64,000 nucleotides of DNA from Aegilops tauschii subsp. strangulata. Its lineage: Eukaryota; Streptophyta; Magnoliopsida; Poales; Poaceae. Where the stretch lies: the NCBI RefSeq assembly GCF_002575655.3, contig NC_053037.3:450957793-451021792 (forward strand), read 5' to 3'. A program made the translations under genes and the position numbers. The notes below the pieces were generated by a model. It ran no database searches. It was not told where the DNA came from and saw only the letters and a program-made list of their open reading frames with translations. Of this stretch, positions 1 to 11,133 are shown piece after piece (position 1 is the stretch's first letter; each line of letters starts with the position of its first letter).

Positions 1-1478
1 ATCTTACCAGTTCTAGTACCCACTCGAACAGCATAGTCATTATTCTTATTAATCATTTCATTGACCAAATCATTCTGAGCTTTAAGTACTTGTTCTACTT
101 GAGTGGTAACCATAGAAGCATGTTTACTAATGAGTTTAAGTTCACCTTTAACTCTAGACATATAATCACCCAAGTGTTCAATCATATAGGCATTTTGTTT
201 TAATTGTATACCAAAATAAGCATTAAAGTTTTCTTGTTTAACAATAAAATTGTCAAACTCATCTAAGCATTGTCTAGTGGACTTATAATGAGGAATATCA
301 CCTTCATCAAATCTATAAAGAGAATTTACCTTTACTACCTGTGTCGGGTTATCAAGACCATGAGTTTCTTGAATAGGTAATGGATGAAGATCATATGTTT
401 CTTCAACAGGCGGTAAATTAAGACCATGTATTTCTTCAACAGGAGGTAAATTCTTAACATCTCCAGCTTTAATACCTTTTTCTTTCATAGATTTCTTTGC
501 CTCTTCCATATCTTCAGGACTGAGAAATAGAAGACCTCTCTTCTTCGGAGTTGGTTTAGGAATAGGCTCAGGAGTTGGATCAGGAAGTGTCCAATTATTT
601 TCATTTGTCAACATATTATTCAATAGAATTTCAGCTTCATCCGGTGTTCTTTCCCTGAAAACAGAACCAGCACAACTATCCAGGTAATCTCTGGAAGCAT
701 TCGTTAGTCCATTATAAAAGATATCAAGTATTTCATTTTTCTTAAGAGGATAATCAGGCAAAGCATTAAGTAATTGGAGAAGCCTCCCCCAAGCTTGTGG
801 GAGACTCTCTTCTTCAGTTTGAACAAAGTTATATATATCCCTTAAAGCAGCTTGTTTCTTATGAGCAGGGAAATATTTAGCAGAGAAGTAATAAATCATA
901 TCCTGGGGACTACGCACACAACCAGGATCAAGAGAATTAAACCATATCTTAGCATCACCCTTTAATGAGAACGGAAATATTTTAATAATATAAAAGTAGC
1001 GAGTTCTCTCATCATTAGTGAACAGGGTGGCTATATCATTTAATTTAGTAAGATGTTCCACTACAGTTTCAGATTCATAGCCATAAAAAGGATCAGATTC
1101 AACCAAAGTAATTATATCAGGATCAACAGAGAATTCATAATCCTTATCAGTAACACAAATAGGTGAAGTAGCAAAAGCAGGGTCAGGTTTCATTCTAGCA
1201 TTAAGAGATTGCTGCTTCCATTTAGCTAATAACTTCTTAAGATCACTTCTATCATTGCAAGCAAGAATAGCTCTAGCGGATTCTTCATCCAGAACATAAC
1301 CCTCAGGCATAACAGGCAATTCATATTTATTAGGGGGAGAGTCTTCATCATCACTATCTTCAATATTATCAGCTTCAATAATTTCATTCTCTCTAGCCCT
1401 AGCAAGTTGTTCATCAAGAAATTCACCAAGTGGCACAGTAGTATCAAGCATAGAAGTAGTTTCATCATTAAGTATCAT
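1..1478 (-). CDS. Gag polyprotein of element B, partial
   Basis: Reading the minus strand from an ATG at 1478 gives one open frame of about 492 codons with no stop up to the window edge. It lacks a stop codon in the window, so simple start-to-stop ORF scans miss it. An acidic N-terminal region is followed at about residues 155-275 by a Retrotrans_gag-like domain (IWFNSL near residue 178, QAWGRLLQLL, then an LDIFYNGL stretch). After that come a proline-rich linker (PTPEPIPKPTPKK) and short repeats of a PPVEE-type motif. Gag would form the capsid of the retrotransposon particle. A further N-terminal stretch (1674-1468) is open in another frame and overlaps the start, so a 1-nt frameshift near 1475 probably cut off about 65 codons. 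Zinc knuckle, protease and RT would lie beyond the left edge. Confidence 0.8.
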   Translation of the reverse strand, partial: MILNDETTSMLDTTVPLGEFLDEQLARARENEIIEADNIEDSDDEDSPPNKYELPVMPEGYVLDEESARAILACNDRSDLKKLLAKWKQQSLNARMKPDPAFATSPICVTDKDYEFSVDPDIITLVESDPFYGYESETVVEHLTKLNDIATLFTNDERTRYFYIIKIFPFSLKGDAKIWFNSLDPGCVRSPQDMIYYFSAKYFPAHKKQAALRDIYNFVQTEEESLPQAWGRLLQLLNALPDYPLKKNEILDIFYNGLTNASRDYLDSCAGSVFRERTPDEAEILLNNMLTNENNWTLPDPTPEPIPKPTPKKRGLLFLSPEDMEEAKKSMKEKGIKAGDVKNLPPVEEIHGLNLPPVEETYDLHPLPIQETHGLDNPTQVVKVNSLYRFDEGDIPHYKSTRQCLDEFDNFIVKQENFNAYFGIQLKQNAYMIEHLGDYMSRVKGELKLISKHASMVTTQVEQVLKAQNDLVNEMINKNNDYAVRVGTRTGK

Positions 1479-1711
1479 GCATAGCAGAAGTGGCATCATC
1501 AATAACATGCGACATATCAGAATGAATAGCAGAAGCAGGTTTAGGTGTCGCAAGCTTACTCAAGACAGAAGGTGAATCAAGTGCAGAGATAGATGGCAGT
1601 TCCTTACCTCCCCTCGTAGTTGAAGGATAAATTGTTGTTTTTGCGTCTTTCAAGTTCTTCATAGTGACCAGCATATATAAATCCCAAGGGACTCAAAGAA
1701 TAGAGCTATGC

Positions 1712-1729
1712 TCCCCGGCAACGGCGCCA
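1712..1729 (-). promoter_or_regulatory. Primer binding site of element B (tRNA-Asp type)
   Basis: Minus strand reads TGGCGCCGTTGCCGGGGA, complementary to the 3' end of plant tRNA-Asp, six bases inside the LTR end. It fixes the orientation of the element and the inner LTR boundary. Confidence 0.88.
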
Positions 1730-1735
1730 GAAAAT

Positions 1736-3091
1736 TGTCTTGATAACCCACAAGTATAGGGGATCGCAACAGTTTTCAAGGGTAGATTATTCAACCCAAA
1801 TTTATTGATTCGACACAAGGGGAGCCAAAGAATATTCTCAAGTATTAGCAGTTGAGTTGTCAATTCAACCACACCTGGATAACTTAGTATCTGCAGCGAA
1901 GTATTTTGTAGCGAAGTAATATGGAAGTAACGGTGACGGTAGCATAAGTAATATTTTTGGCTTTTGTAGTGATTGTAACAGTAGCAATGGAAAAGTAAAT
2001 AAGCAAAGAACAATATGTGAAAAGCTCGTAGGCATTGGATCGGTGACGGAGAATTATGCCGGATGCGGTTCATCATGTAACAGTCATAACATAGGGTGAC
2101 ACAGAACTAGCTCCAATTCATCAATTTAATGTAGGCATGTATTCCGAATATAGTCATACGCGCTTATGGAAAAGAACTTGCATGCCATCTTTTGTCCTAC
2201 CTCCCGTGGCAGTGGGGTCCTAATGGAAACTAAGGGATATTAAGGCCTCCTTTTAATAGAGTACCGGACCAAAGCATTAACACATAGTGAATACATGAAC
2301 TCCTCAAACTACGGTCATCACCGGGAGTGGTCCTGATTATTGTCACTTCGGGGTTGCCGGATCATAACACATAGTAGGTGACTATAGACTTGCAAGATAG
2401 GATCAAGAACTCACATATATTCATGAAAACATAATAGGTTCAGATCTGAAATCATGGCACTCGGGCCCTAGTGACAAGCATTAAGCATAGCAAAGTCATA
2501 GCAACATCAATCTCAGAACATAGTGGATACTAGGGATCAAACCCTAACAAAACTAACTCGATTACATGATAGATCTCATCCAACCCATCACCGTCCAGCA
2601 AGCCTACGATGGAATTACTCACGCACGGCGGTGAGCATCATGAAATTGGTGATGGAGGATGGTTGATGATGACGACGGCGACAGATTCCTCTCTCCGAAG
2701 CCCCGAACGGACTCCAGATCAGCCCTCCCGAGAGGTTTTTGGGCTTGGCGGCGGCTCCGTATCGTAAAACGCGATGAATCCTTCTCTCTGATTTTTTCTC
2801 CCCGAACACGAATATATGGAGTTGGAGTTGAGGTCGGTGGAGCGTCAGGGGGCCCCACGAGGAGGCCCCCCTGACGTGGATTCTTCTTCCAGTATTTTTA
2901 ATATTTTCCAAAAATATGTTCCGTGGAGTTTCAGGTCATTCCGAGAACTTTTGTTTCTGCACATAAATAACACCATGGCAATTCTGCTGAAAACAGCGTC
3001 AGTCCGGGTTAGTTCCATTCAAATCATGCAAGTTAGAGTCCAAAACAAGGGCAAAAGTGTTTGGAAAAGTAGATACGACAGAGACGTATCA
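1736..3091 (-). repeat. 5' LTR of element B (about 1.36 kb)
   Basis: On the plus strand it starts TGTCTTGATAACCC and ends GAGACGTATCA, giving TG...CA ends. On the minus strand it starts TGATACGTCTCTGTCG and ends next to the PBS. Outside it, at 3092, element A's LTR sequence resumes. The right-hand target-site copy should be CCTCT (3092-3096); the partner is outside the window. Confidence 0.85.
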
Positions 3092-4513
3092 CCTCTCGTA
3101 CCTACACAAACAAATAAGAACCTTGCAACCAACGCGATAAAGGGGTTGTCAATTCCTTCACGCAACTTGGAAAAGTGAGATCTGATAGAGATAATAAGAT
3201 AAATATTTTTGGTATTTTTTAGGATATAGATTGAAAGTAAAGATTGCAAAGTAAAATAGATTGGAAACTTATATGATGGAAAATAGACCCGGGGGGCATA
3301 GGTTTCACTAGTGGCTTCTCTCAAGATAGCATAAGTATTATGGTGGGTGAACAAATTATTGTCGAGCAATTGATAGAAAGTGCATAGTTATGAGAATATC
3401 TAGGCATGATCATGTATATAGGCATCACGTCCGCGACAAGTAGACCGAAACGATTGTGCATCTACTACTATTACTCCACACATCGACCGCTATCCAGCAT
3501 GCATCTAGAGTATTAAGTTCATAAGAACAGAGTAACGCATTAGGCAAGATGACATGATGTAGAGGGATAAACTCAAGAAATATGATATAAACCCCATCTT
3601 TTTATCCTCGATGGCAACAATGCGTGCCTTGCTGCCCCTGCTGTCACTGGGAAAGGACACCGCAAGATTGAACCCAAAGCTAAGCACTTCTCCCATTATA
3701 AGAAAGATCAATCTAGTAGGCCAAACCAAACTGATAATTCAAAGAGACTTGCAAAGATAACAAATCATACATAAAAGAATTCAGAGAAGATTCAAATATT
3801 GTTCATAGATAATCTTGATCATAAACCCACAATTCGTCGGATCTCGACAAACACACCACAAAAAGAATTACATCGAATAGATCTCCAAGAAGATCGAGGA
3901 GAACTTTGTATTGAGATCCAAAGAGAGAGAAGAAGCCATCTAGATAATAACTATGGACCCGAAGGTCTGTGGTAAACTACTCACACATCATCGGAGAGGC
4001 TATGGTGTTGATGTAGAAGCCCTCCGTGATCGATTCCCCCTCCGGCAAAGCGCCGGAAAAGGCCCCAAGATGGGATCTCACGGGTACAGAAGGTTGCGGT
4101 GGTGGAAATAGGGTTTCGTGGTGCTCTCGGATGTTTTCGGGGTATATGAGTATATATAGGCGAAAGAAGTCGGTCAGGGGAGCCACAAGGGGCCCATGAG
4201 GGCCCCCTGGGCGCGCCTCCCTGCCTCGTGGCCTCCTTGTTTCTTTCTTGACGTCCACTCCAAGTCTCCTGGATTGCGTTTGTTCCAAAAATCACTCTCC
4301 CGAAGGTTTCATTCCGTTTGGATTACGTTTGATATTCCTTTTCTACGAAACACTGAAATAGGCAAAAAAACAGCAATTTGCACTGGGCCTTTGGTTAGTA
4401 GGTTAGTCCCAAAAATAATATAAAAGTGTATAATAAAGCCCATTAAACATCCAAAAGACATAATATAATAGCATGGAACAACAAAAAATTATAGATAAGT
4501 TGGAGACGTATCA
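3092..4513 (-). repeat. 3' LTR of element A, truncated by insertion of B
   Basis: Collinear with 56257-57659. It lacks the terminal ~130 bp (equivalent to 56128-56256), which were separated by the insertion of B. Its 5' end on the minus strand is TGATACGTCTCCAAC at 4513, directly after a polypurine tract. A TATATATA promoter-like box lies at about 4149-4158 on the minus strand, matched at 57283-57292 in the other copy. Confidence 0.88.
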
Positions 4514-4529
4514 AGCATCCCCAAGCTTA
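4514..4529 (-). promoter_or_regulatory. Polypurine tract of element A
   Basis: Minus strand reads TAAGCTTGGGGATGCT immediately before the 3' LTR start, the expected place for plus-strand priming. Two near-identical copies occur inside the element at 53121-53136 and 53178-53193. Confidence 0.65.
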
Positions 4530-6363
4530 ATTCCTGCTCGTCCTCGAGTAGGTAAATGATAAAAATAGAATTTTTGATGTGGAATGCTACCTAGCATATT
4601 TTTCAATGTAATTTTCTTTATTGTGGCATGAATGTTCAGATCCGAAGATTCAAGATAAAATTTTAATGTTGACATAAAAATAGTAATACTTCAAGCATAC
4701 TAACTAAGCAATTATGTCTTCTCAAAATAACATGGCCAAAGAAAGTTCATCCCTACAAAATCATATAGTTTGGTCATGCTCCATCGTCACACAAGAATGC
4801 TCTCATCATGCACAACCCCGATGACAAGCCAAGTAATTGTTTCATACTTTAGTAATCTCAAACTTTTTTCAACTTTCACGCAATACATGAGCGTGAGCCA
4901 TGGACATAGCACTATGGGTGGAATAGAGTATAATGATGGGGGTTATGTGGAGAAGACAAAAAAAGGAGAAAGTCTCACATTGACGCGGCTAATCAACGGG
5001 CTAGGGAGATGCCCATCAATTGATGTCAATGCAAGGAGTAGGGATTGCCATGCAACGGATGCACTATAGCTATAAATGTATGAAAGCTCAACAAAAGAAA
5101 CTAAGTGGGTGTGCATCCAACTTGCTTGCTCACGAAGACCTAGGGCATTTGAGGAAGCCCATTGTTGGAATATACAAGCCAAGTTCTATAATGAAAAATT
5201 CCCACTAGTATATGAAAGTGACAAAACAAGAGACTCTCTATCATAAGGATCATGGTGCTACTTTGAAGCACAAGTGTGGAAAAAAGGATAGTAGCATTGT
5301 CCCTTTTTATTTATTTTTGGGCCTTCTTTGGCCTTTCTTCTTTTTTTATTTGGGACAATGCTCTATTAATGATGATCATCACACTTCTATTTATTTACAA
5401 CTCAATGATTACAACTCGATACTAGAACAAAATATGACTCTATATGAATGCCTCCGGCGGTGTACCGGGATGGGCAATGAATCAAGAGTGACATGGTGGC
5501 TTTGCCACAAATACGATGTCAACTACATGATCATGCAAGGCAATATGACAATGATGAAGCGTGTCATACTAAATGAAACGGTGGAAAGTTGCATGGCAAT
5601 ATATCTCGGAATGGCCATGGAAATGCCATAATAGGTAGGTATGGTGGCTTTTTTGAGGAAGATATAAGGAGGTTTATGTGTGATAGAGCGTATCATATCA
5701 CGGGGTTTGGATGCATCGGCGAAGTTTGCACCAACTCTCAAGGTGAGAAAGGGCAATGCATGGTACCGAAGAGGCTAGCAATGATGGAAAGGTGAGAGTG
5801 CGTATAATCCATGGGCTCAACATTAGTCATAAAGAACTCACATACTTATTGCAAAAATCTACAAGTCATCAAGAAACCAAGCATTACGCGCATGCTCCTT
5901 GGGGGATAGATTGGTAGGAAAAGACCATTGCTCGTCCCTGACCGCCACTCATAAGGATGACAATCAAAGAACACCTCATGTTTCAAATTTGTTACACAAC
6001 ATTTACCATACGTGCATGCTACGGGAGTTGCAAACTTCAACACAAGTATTTCTCAAATTCACAACTACTCAACTAGCACGACTCTAATATTACCATCTTC
6101 ATATCAAACTTCTCATAGTATTCAATGCACTTTTATGAAAGTTTTTATTATACCAATCTTGGATGCCTATCATAGTAGGACTAATTTTATAGCCAAAGAA
6201 AATTACCATGCTGTTCTAAAGCACTCTCAAAATAATATAAGTGAAGCATGAGAGATCAATAATTACTATAAAATAAAACCACCACCGTGCTCTAAAAGAT
6301 ATAAGTGTAGCACTAGAGCAAAATCATCTAGCTGAAAAGATATAAGTGAAGCACAAAGAGTAT
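4530..6363 (-). other. 3' internal non-coding region of element A
   Basis: AT-rich sequence between the insertion point of C and the 3' LTR. It has no frame resembling pol in either strand. A 139-codon plus-strand ORF (5212-5631) runs antisense to the element. Near 6290-6360 a short motif AAAAGATATAAGTG recurs. The sequence is continuous with 52926 onward once C and one TAT copy are removed. Confidence 0.75.
6361..6363. repeat. Target site duplication TAT, left copy, of element C
   Basis: TAT directly precedes CACTACA at 6364; the matching TAT follows the other terminus at 52926-52928. A 3-bp duplication is the hallmark of CACTA (En/Spm) transposons. Confidence 0.85.
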
Positions 6364-6804
6364 CACTACAAAAAAAATACACTTCCGTGATGATACGTGT
6401 TTGTCACAGTAGGTCGCGTTTTTTGTCATGCATGTACATCCATGACAAATTTATGACAGAATCAAGATAGTCAAACCTATGCTGTCGTAGAAGTGTTCCA
6501 TGACATTACCAAAATTATCATCACGGAAGTGTCCACTTCCATGACAATAAATCGCACATCACAGAAGTGCTTTCGTCAAGGGTGACCGACAGATGGCATC
6601 CACCGTAACGGAACGCCGTTAAGCTATCGGGTCGGGTTTTGGATCCGATAACCCGTTAACAGCCCCGACCAATGGGGATTTTCCACGTGTAAAATCATCA
6701 TTGGCTGGAGGAGACACGTGTCAGGTCCGTGTTGGCACAGGTGTCACTCATCCAATGGGCGAGATGCGCCTATGATATGTTGACACGTGGACCGGCCCAT
6801 CAAG
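6364..6804. repeat. Left terminal region of CACTA element C
   Basis: Terminal inverted repeat followed by subterminal sequence with repeated CCATGACA, TATGACA and CACGGAAGTG motifs in both orientations (for example near 6450, 6500 and 6538). G-box-like CACGTG motifs lie near 6685, 6714 and 6783. No coding frame. Confidence 0.8.
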
Positions 6805-7136
6805 TTTAAATGGGCCGGCCCAGCTGAAGGCCCACAAGATTTTGCGGACCATAATGGGCCGGCCCAGCTAAAGGCCCATGAAATTTTGCGAACCATAATG
6901 GGCCGGCCCAGCTAAAGGCCCACAAGATTTTGCGGGCCATAATGGGCCGGCCTAGGTAAAGGCACACAAGATTTTTGTGTGCCATAATGGGCCGGCCCAA
7001 GTAAAGGCCCACAAGATTCTTGCGGATCATAATGGGCCGGCCCAGCTAAAGGCCCACAAGATTTCGCTGACATTAATGGGCCGGCCCAGCTGTAGGCCCA
7101 CAAGATTTTGAGGACCCTAGTAGGCCGGCCCATTAA
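6805..7136. repeat. Tandem array, about 7 copies of a 44-bp GGCCGGCCCA unit
   Basis: The unit runs approximately from GCCCAGCT through AAGGCCCACAAGATTTTG to CATAATGGGCCG and repeats with small changes. TGGGCC/GGCCCA motifs recur roughly every 20-25 bp. Apparent ORFs of 73-74 codons here come from the repeat. Tandem subterminal repeats are typical of CACTA ends. Confidence 0.9.
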
Positions 7137-7640
7137 CTAGCTGCCATGTTTTGGGCCAAATGCCGGCCCATATTTGATCCGGTCCATTAATGGCCTGCCA
7201 CGCTCCGGGCCTAATAGTGGCCCATATGAGATCCGGCCCGTTAAAAGCCTACCATGTTCTGGGCCAAATTACGGCCCAGATCAGGTCCGACCCTTTAAGA
7301 GGCTTTGGGCTCAATTATGGCCCATATCAGATTCGGCCCGTCAACTGGACACTGTGCTTTTGGGCCCACTTGCTAAAGGCCCACTTAGTAATTCGGCCTG
7401 ATATTAGTTTTCGCCTGTTAAAGGCCCATTTAACATTTCGGCCCTATATTAATTTCGGCCTGTTAAAAGCCCGTCATATAGTTGGGCCTAACTACGGCCC
7501 GGTTTGCGTCCGGCCTGCTCGCAGCCGATATCTGATTGGGCCAAACAAGGACAGAGACAATTTTGGCCTATTAAAAGCCCGTGATTTGATTCACACAATC
7601 ATGGGCCGGGGTTCATTTCGGGCTGCTGCCCGCCCGTGAG
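7137..7640. repeat. Degenerate GGCC-rich repeat continuation
   Basis: Longer, poorly conserved units (about 60-70 bp) built around CGGCCCATAT, TGGGCC and GGCCCGTTAAA. The plus-strand ORF of 149 codons here is repeat-driven and has no domain. From 7641 to 8007 I see only AT-rich sequence that could be the 3' flank of the gene relic at 8008-10614. Confidence 0.75.
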
Positions 7641-8007
7641 CTGTTCGGCACGTTTCAGGCCCAACCTACATCGTGATTGCATGATGGCCCGATTATGTAC
7701 TGTAATTTTACGGTTTGGCCAGTTTACTGCGAAGACAGGATATATATACAGTAAAATAACTGCAGCATCGTGAATAAGAAAAAACCTAGACTATACAATA
7801 AAGAAATTATGGCATATTACATCCACTGGGCATCAAAGTTTGCCACTATGATAATAAAGCACAAGCAGACAGCAGATTACATACACTGGGCATCAAAGAT
7901 CGCCACCAGTGCAAATAAACACGCCGACAAAATAATATACAAAACCGACAGCACTTCAATAGAGTTCAAGAAAGGTTAGCCCTGCTGGGGAGCTGCAGCG
8001 CAAGCAG

Positions 8008-10614
8008 CTAACCAAGATGATGAGACTGCGCTTGTTCAACATTTATATCTTCCTCACTCTGAAAGATAAACAAGCAGACAGATGACATGTTTTGCACATA
8101 AAAGTATAAGTGCTGACAATTCATCACATTTCTTACTGATGAATAAAGTGACACAGTTTAAAATTGCATTAACACAATATGGTATTGTTCAGGTCAAGAC
8201 ATGGTAGGAAATGACATTGTGAAGGAGTTGGCAGCTTCACGACACCACTAGATTACAGATCAAGAACTCATAAGTATCAATGGTTAGTGTGTTGTCAATT
8301 TATACCATTTCAGAGTGGCAAATAAAGAGATGGTTTAAATAATAGTAGAATGATATGACATTGTTCATAGTTAAGCATTGCAGAATATGACATTGTGCTG
8401 TAGTGGGTAGGTTCACCACACCACTGGATTACGGATGAAGAACAGAAGCATACATGCAGTGCAAAAGAAGATCACTTGCTCTGTATAGTTTAATTTACAT
8501 GGTATGAAGAAGGAACTTGGTTGTACAACTGAAAACTTAAATTGAGAAAGGACAAACTTTTGTTTATGAACTACATAATAAACTTTAAATAAGCAATTTG
8601 ATGCAAACACCAAAAATAAATAGCTGTTGCAGTCATGCCTAACCAAATATATACAACAAAGTTTGAAGGCTTGAGATGGACAAACTTACATTATTGGTGA
8701 AGATAGGCTCTATAAAGGCCTTGTCCATGCTGATGGGGGGCAATTCAAGAAGTTTACCACAAAATCTTCTTCAAAATCATTGCCTTTATTCTACATTTTG
8801 TTAAGAGTAAATATAGATGTGAAAATATACGAAAAAATGGAGAATATTTAAGATAAGATGAAGAGTGATGCTACATAACCAAGTAGCTATAAATGTAAGT
8901 GCAGCGATACAAGCAAAAGGTACAGCCAAGAGCAATGCATAGCTAAACTTCTTCAGTACCAACCTTATGGTAAGAGTAAATATAGATCTGATGTGTAGAA
9001 AATGGAGGGCAAAGGAAAATAAGCTGCAGAGTGATGGTACATGAACAACTACCTGTCATTATAAGTACACTGATAAAGGACAACATGTACTTACAAGAAC
9101 AATGCAGAGCTAAAAAAACATTGGCATTGGATATATTCTACAGTAATGTAACCATTCATACAGATCAGATAATTTGGAGCGAACAATTGATAAGCAAGCT
9201 ATCATGCATACTGCTGTCACATAATGAACCAGGTATGTATGCAAGTACAGTGATACAGGACAACAGGTACTAACAAGAGCAAAGCAGCGGGCAGCATATT
9301 TGCGATATCCTGTCGTTCTTGTCAAACCAGAATTCTTCTTCGAGCAGATTTCCTGCAAAAAAGATCCGTAAGGCACATGCGGAAAAGTAGAAGTTCAAAT
9401 TGTCATGTGATTTCATAGACAGTACCTCATCCTGGGAACGAGACCAGTGCATAACAAGGTTTTTCCATTCAATGTCTTCTAAATTTAGCACAGGAGACTT
9501 CACCGGAAATTCGTTTATAGACTTGCCATCAAAGTGTGATTTCCTCAGGTAACACCGATACTGCTGCAATGGTTCCTTGAAAAGCACAAGCAAGCTTTGC
9601 TCGTCATGACTATCCAGATTGACCCTCGCCTAGTTACAACAATGTAATGTAAATCATTGATGTGTTCAATCAGCAGAAAAGAGGAAAATAATAACCATGA
9701 ATAATAGCACTTACACGTAAGTTGGACAGGAAGATGTGAAAATGGTGTTTGTCTTCACAATAATCTTCCCATGATGGGAATATATGCACGTAGTCCCTAA
9801 CAACATTGAAAGGAATGTCTTTTAAACTGGGAATAAATGGAATGGGGTTCCAATCTGCAGGAATTGACCGTCTCTGCAGTTGGGATAGGTCTTCGGCCGG
9901 TGGACTTGCTGTACTTTTTGCTGGAGTGGGATTTTTCTGTGGTACAGCTGGTGCTATGGCAAATGAAATCGGTATACCTTTTGCTGGAGTGCAGGTCCTG
10001 TGTGGTGGGGCTAGTGGTGTGGCCAGTGAAGTATGGGTACAGTCTGCTGGAGTCGGTCCTACGTTTTGTGTCACTGGTTGTACATCCAATATAAGTGGGG
10101 TGCTGTCTGATTTCTCCGGCACCACCACGTTTTCAAGGACTTTGCTGGTGCTCCTTCAGGTTCGGCAATCACCCTCTTCCTTTTTGATGTCTGATGCACA
10201 AGAACAACATTTGAGTGGAAAAACATGGTATGATGACAGATGGAATATGTATTGATAATGGATGGGCATGGCATCTCGACATATATGATGAGTAAACTAA
10301 GCAGATGGCGGTGCAACAAAGTAGAAGAAATGCAAGACAACATATGCAAGATACCCGCAATCAATAAAACATTGCCAAATTAGAACAGGCACCTTGATGG
10401 GTGAACAGGACATGCCATCTGCCTTTGACTCCTCGAGGATAGAATAGTCATTAGGATCATATTCTGAACAAGAATCAACAGGTGGGGAGCGTATGAGTTT
10501 CATTGCATCCAGAATGGCACTCAATGCCTTGGTGCCAATTTTGTAAGTCATTACAGTGTTTAGCTTCAAGAGTGGACTGCTGCTAGTGCGACATAAAGCA
10601 GCTACACAGATCAT
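8008..10614 (-). pseudogene. Six-exon gene relic carried by CACTA element C
   Basis: I assembled this from minus-strand splice sites: exons 10614-10393, 10190-9715, 9629-9426, 9352-9275, 8790-8690 and 8058-8008 (TAG). Introns begin GT and end AG (donors such as CAAG|GTGCC, ACGT|GTAAGT, GATGAG|GTACTG and AAT|GTAAGT; acceptors TTTTGCAG and ATCTTTCAG). The phases agree only if two 1-nt losses are assumed, one near 10140 in exon 2 and one in a G-run on the plus strand at 8735-8740 in exon 5. The predicted product is about 375 residues: N-terminal helical part, a proline/threonine-rich middle (repeats like TPAKS), then a segment rich in aromatic and charged residues and a basic Cys-containing exon. 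I do not recognise the family. It could be a transposon-specific accessory protein or a captured host gene. The start codon is uncertain and upstream exons may exist. Confidence 0.6.
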
Positions 10615-10976
10615 AGTGTAGATATAACGGGAAAACCTTAAGCATCAGAGTAAAATCAGCAAAGTGGAACCTGCTGGAATATATGTGCTAGTATTGCCGG
10701 TACGGCTAGAAAGGCTTCAGATATCAGCTCTCTTCAAGTGAAGGTGCGGTACTGTTAATATCAGTGTAACTCTCAAAGGCGACACAACTCCCCGCATTTC
10801 CTTGCTATTCTTATAGGATTCAAGTGGGCAGGCCACTACAAATCCTATTCCTATGTTTACAAGATCCTACGAATCAAAGAGGCTCAAAGTGTCCATTGCA
10901 ACCGCCGTATAGACCTCTACACTGCAAATGTCCTTGCTCATCTTCAGTACAAGGAACATACTATACCACTATCATA
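10615..10976. other. Non-coding filler with a MITE-end fragment
   Basis: No gene seen. Around 10805-10885 the sequence ATCCTATTCCTATG...CGAATCAAAGAGGC resembles the right end of the MITE family whose left end is at about 18413 (GAGGCCTCCTTTCGTTCATAGG). Confidence 0.45.
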
Positions 10977-11133
10977 CTCCCTCCGTTCCAAAATATAAGC
11001 CTTGGTAGAGATTTCCACTATGGATCACATACAGATGTATCCAGATACATTTTAGTGTAGATTCACTCATTTTGCTCCATATGTAGTCCATGGTGGAATC
11101 TATACAAAGACTTGTATTTAGGAACGGAGAGAG
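10977..11133. mobile_element. Stowaway-type MITE (157 bp)
   Basis: Begins CTCCCTCCGTTCCAAAATATAAG and ends CTTGTATTTAGGAACGGAGAGAG, with TA on each side (10975-10976 and 11134-11135). These are the terminal repeats and TA target of Tc1/mariner Stowaway MITEs (Thalos/Athos-like). A related fragment is at about 37095-37195. Confidence 0.9.

Larger units (their letters stand above)
1..3091 (-). mobile_element. Element B: Gypsy LTR retrotransposon, 5' part only
   Basis: On the minus strand this reads LTR (3091-1736), a short leader with a tRNA-Asp type primer site (1729-1712), then gag running off the left edge. It interrupts the 3' LTR of element A at 3091/3092, so it is younger than A. Its 3' LTR and the rest of A's LTR must lie left of the window. 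The layout and PBS are typical of abundant Triticeae Gypsy families (Sabrina, WHAM, Fatima and relatives); I cannot name the family with certainty. Confidence 0.85.

Noticed and set aside
1226..1468. 80-codon minus-strand ORF
   Set aside because: Shadow frame of the long gag of element B.
6364..6400. Mutator or hAT assignment of element C
   Set aside because: Termini start CACTA and the target duplication is 3 bp, not 8-9 bp.
6805..7136. CRISPR-like regularly spaced repeats
   Set aside because: The spacers are not unique, the units are contiguous, and the DNA is plant.
7190..7639. 149-codon plus-strand ORF
   Set aside because: Lies wholly in GGCC-rich degenerate repeats.
9806..10255. 149-codon plus-strand ORF
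   Set aside because: Antisense to exon 2 of the spliced minus-strand gene relic, which is supported by splice sites and phase.
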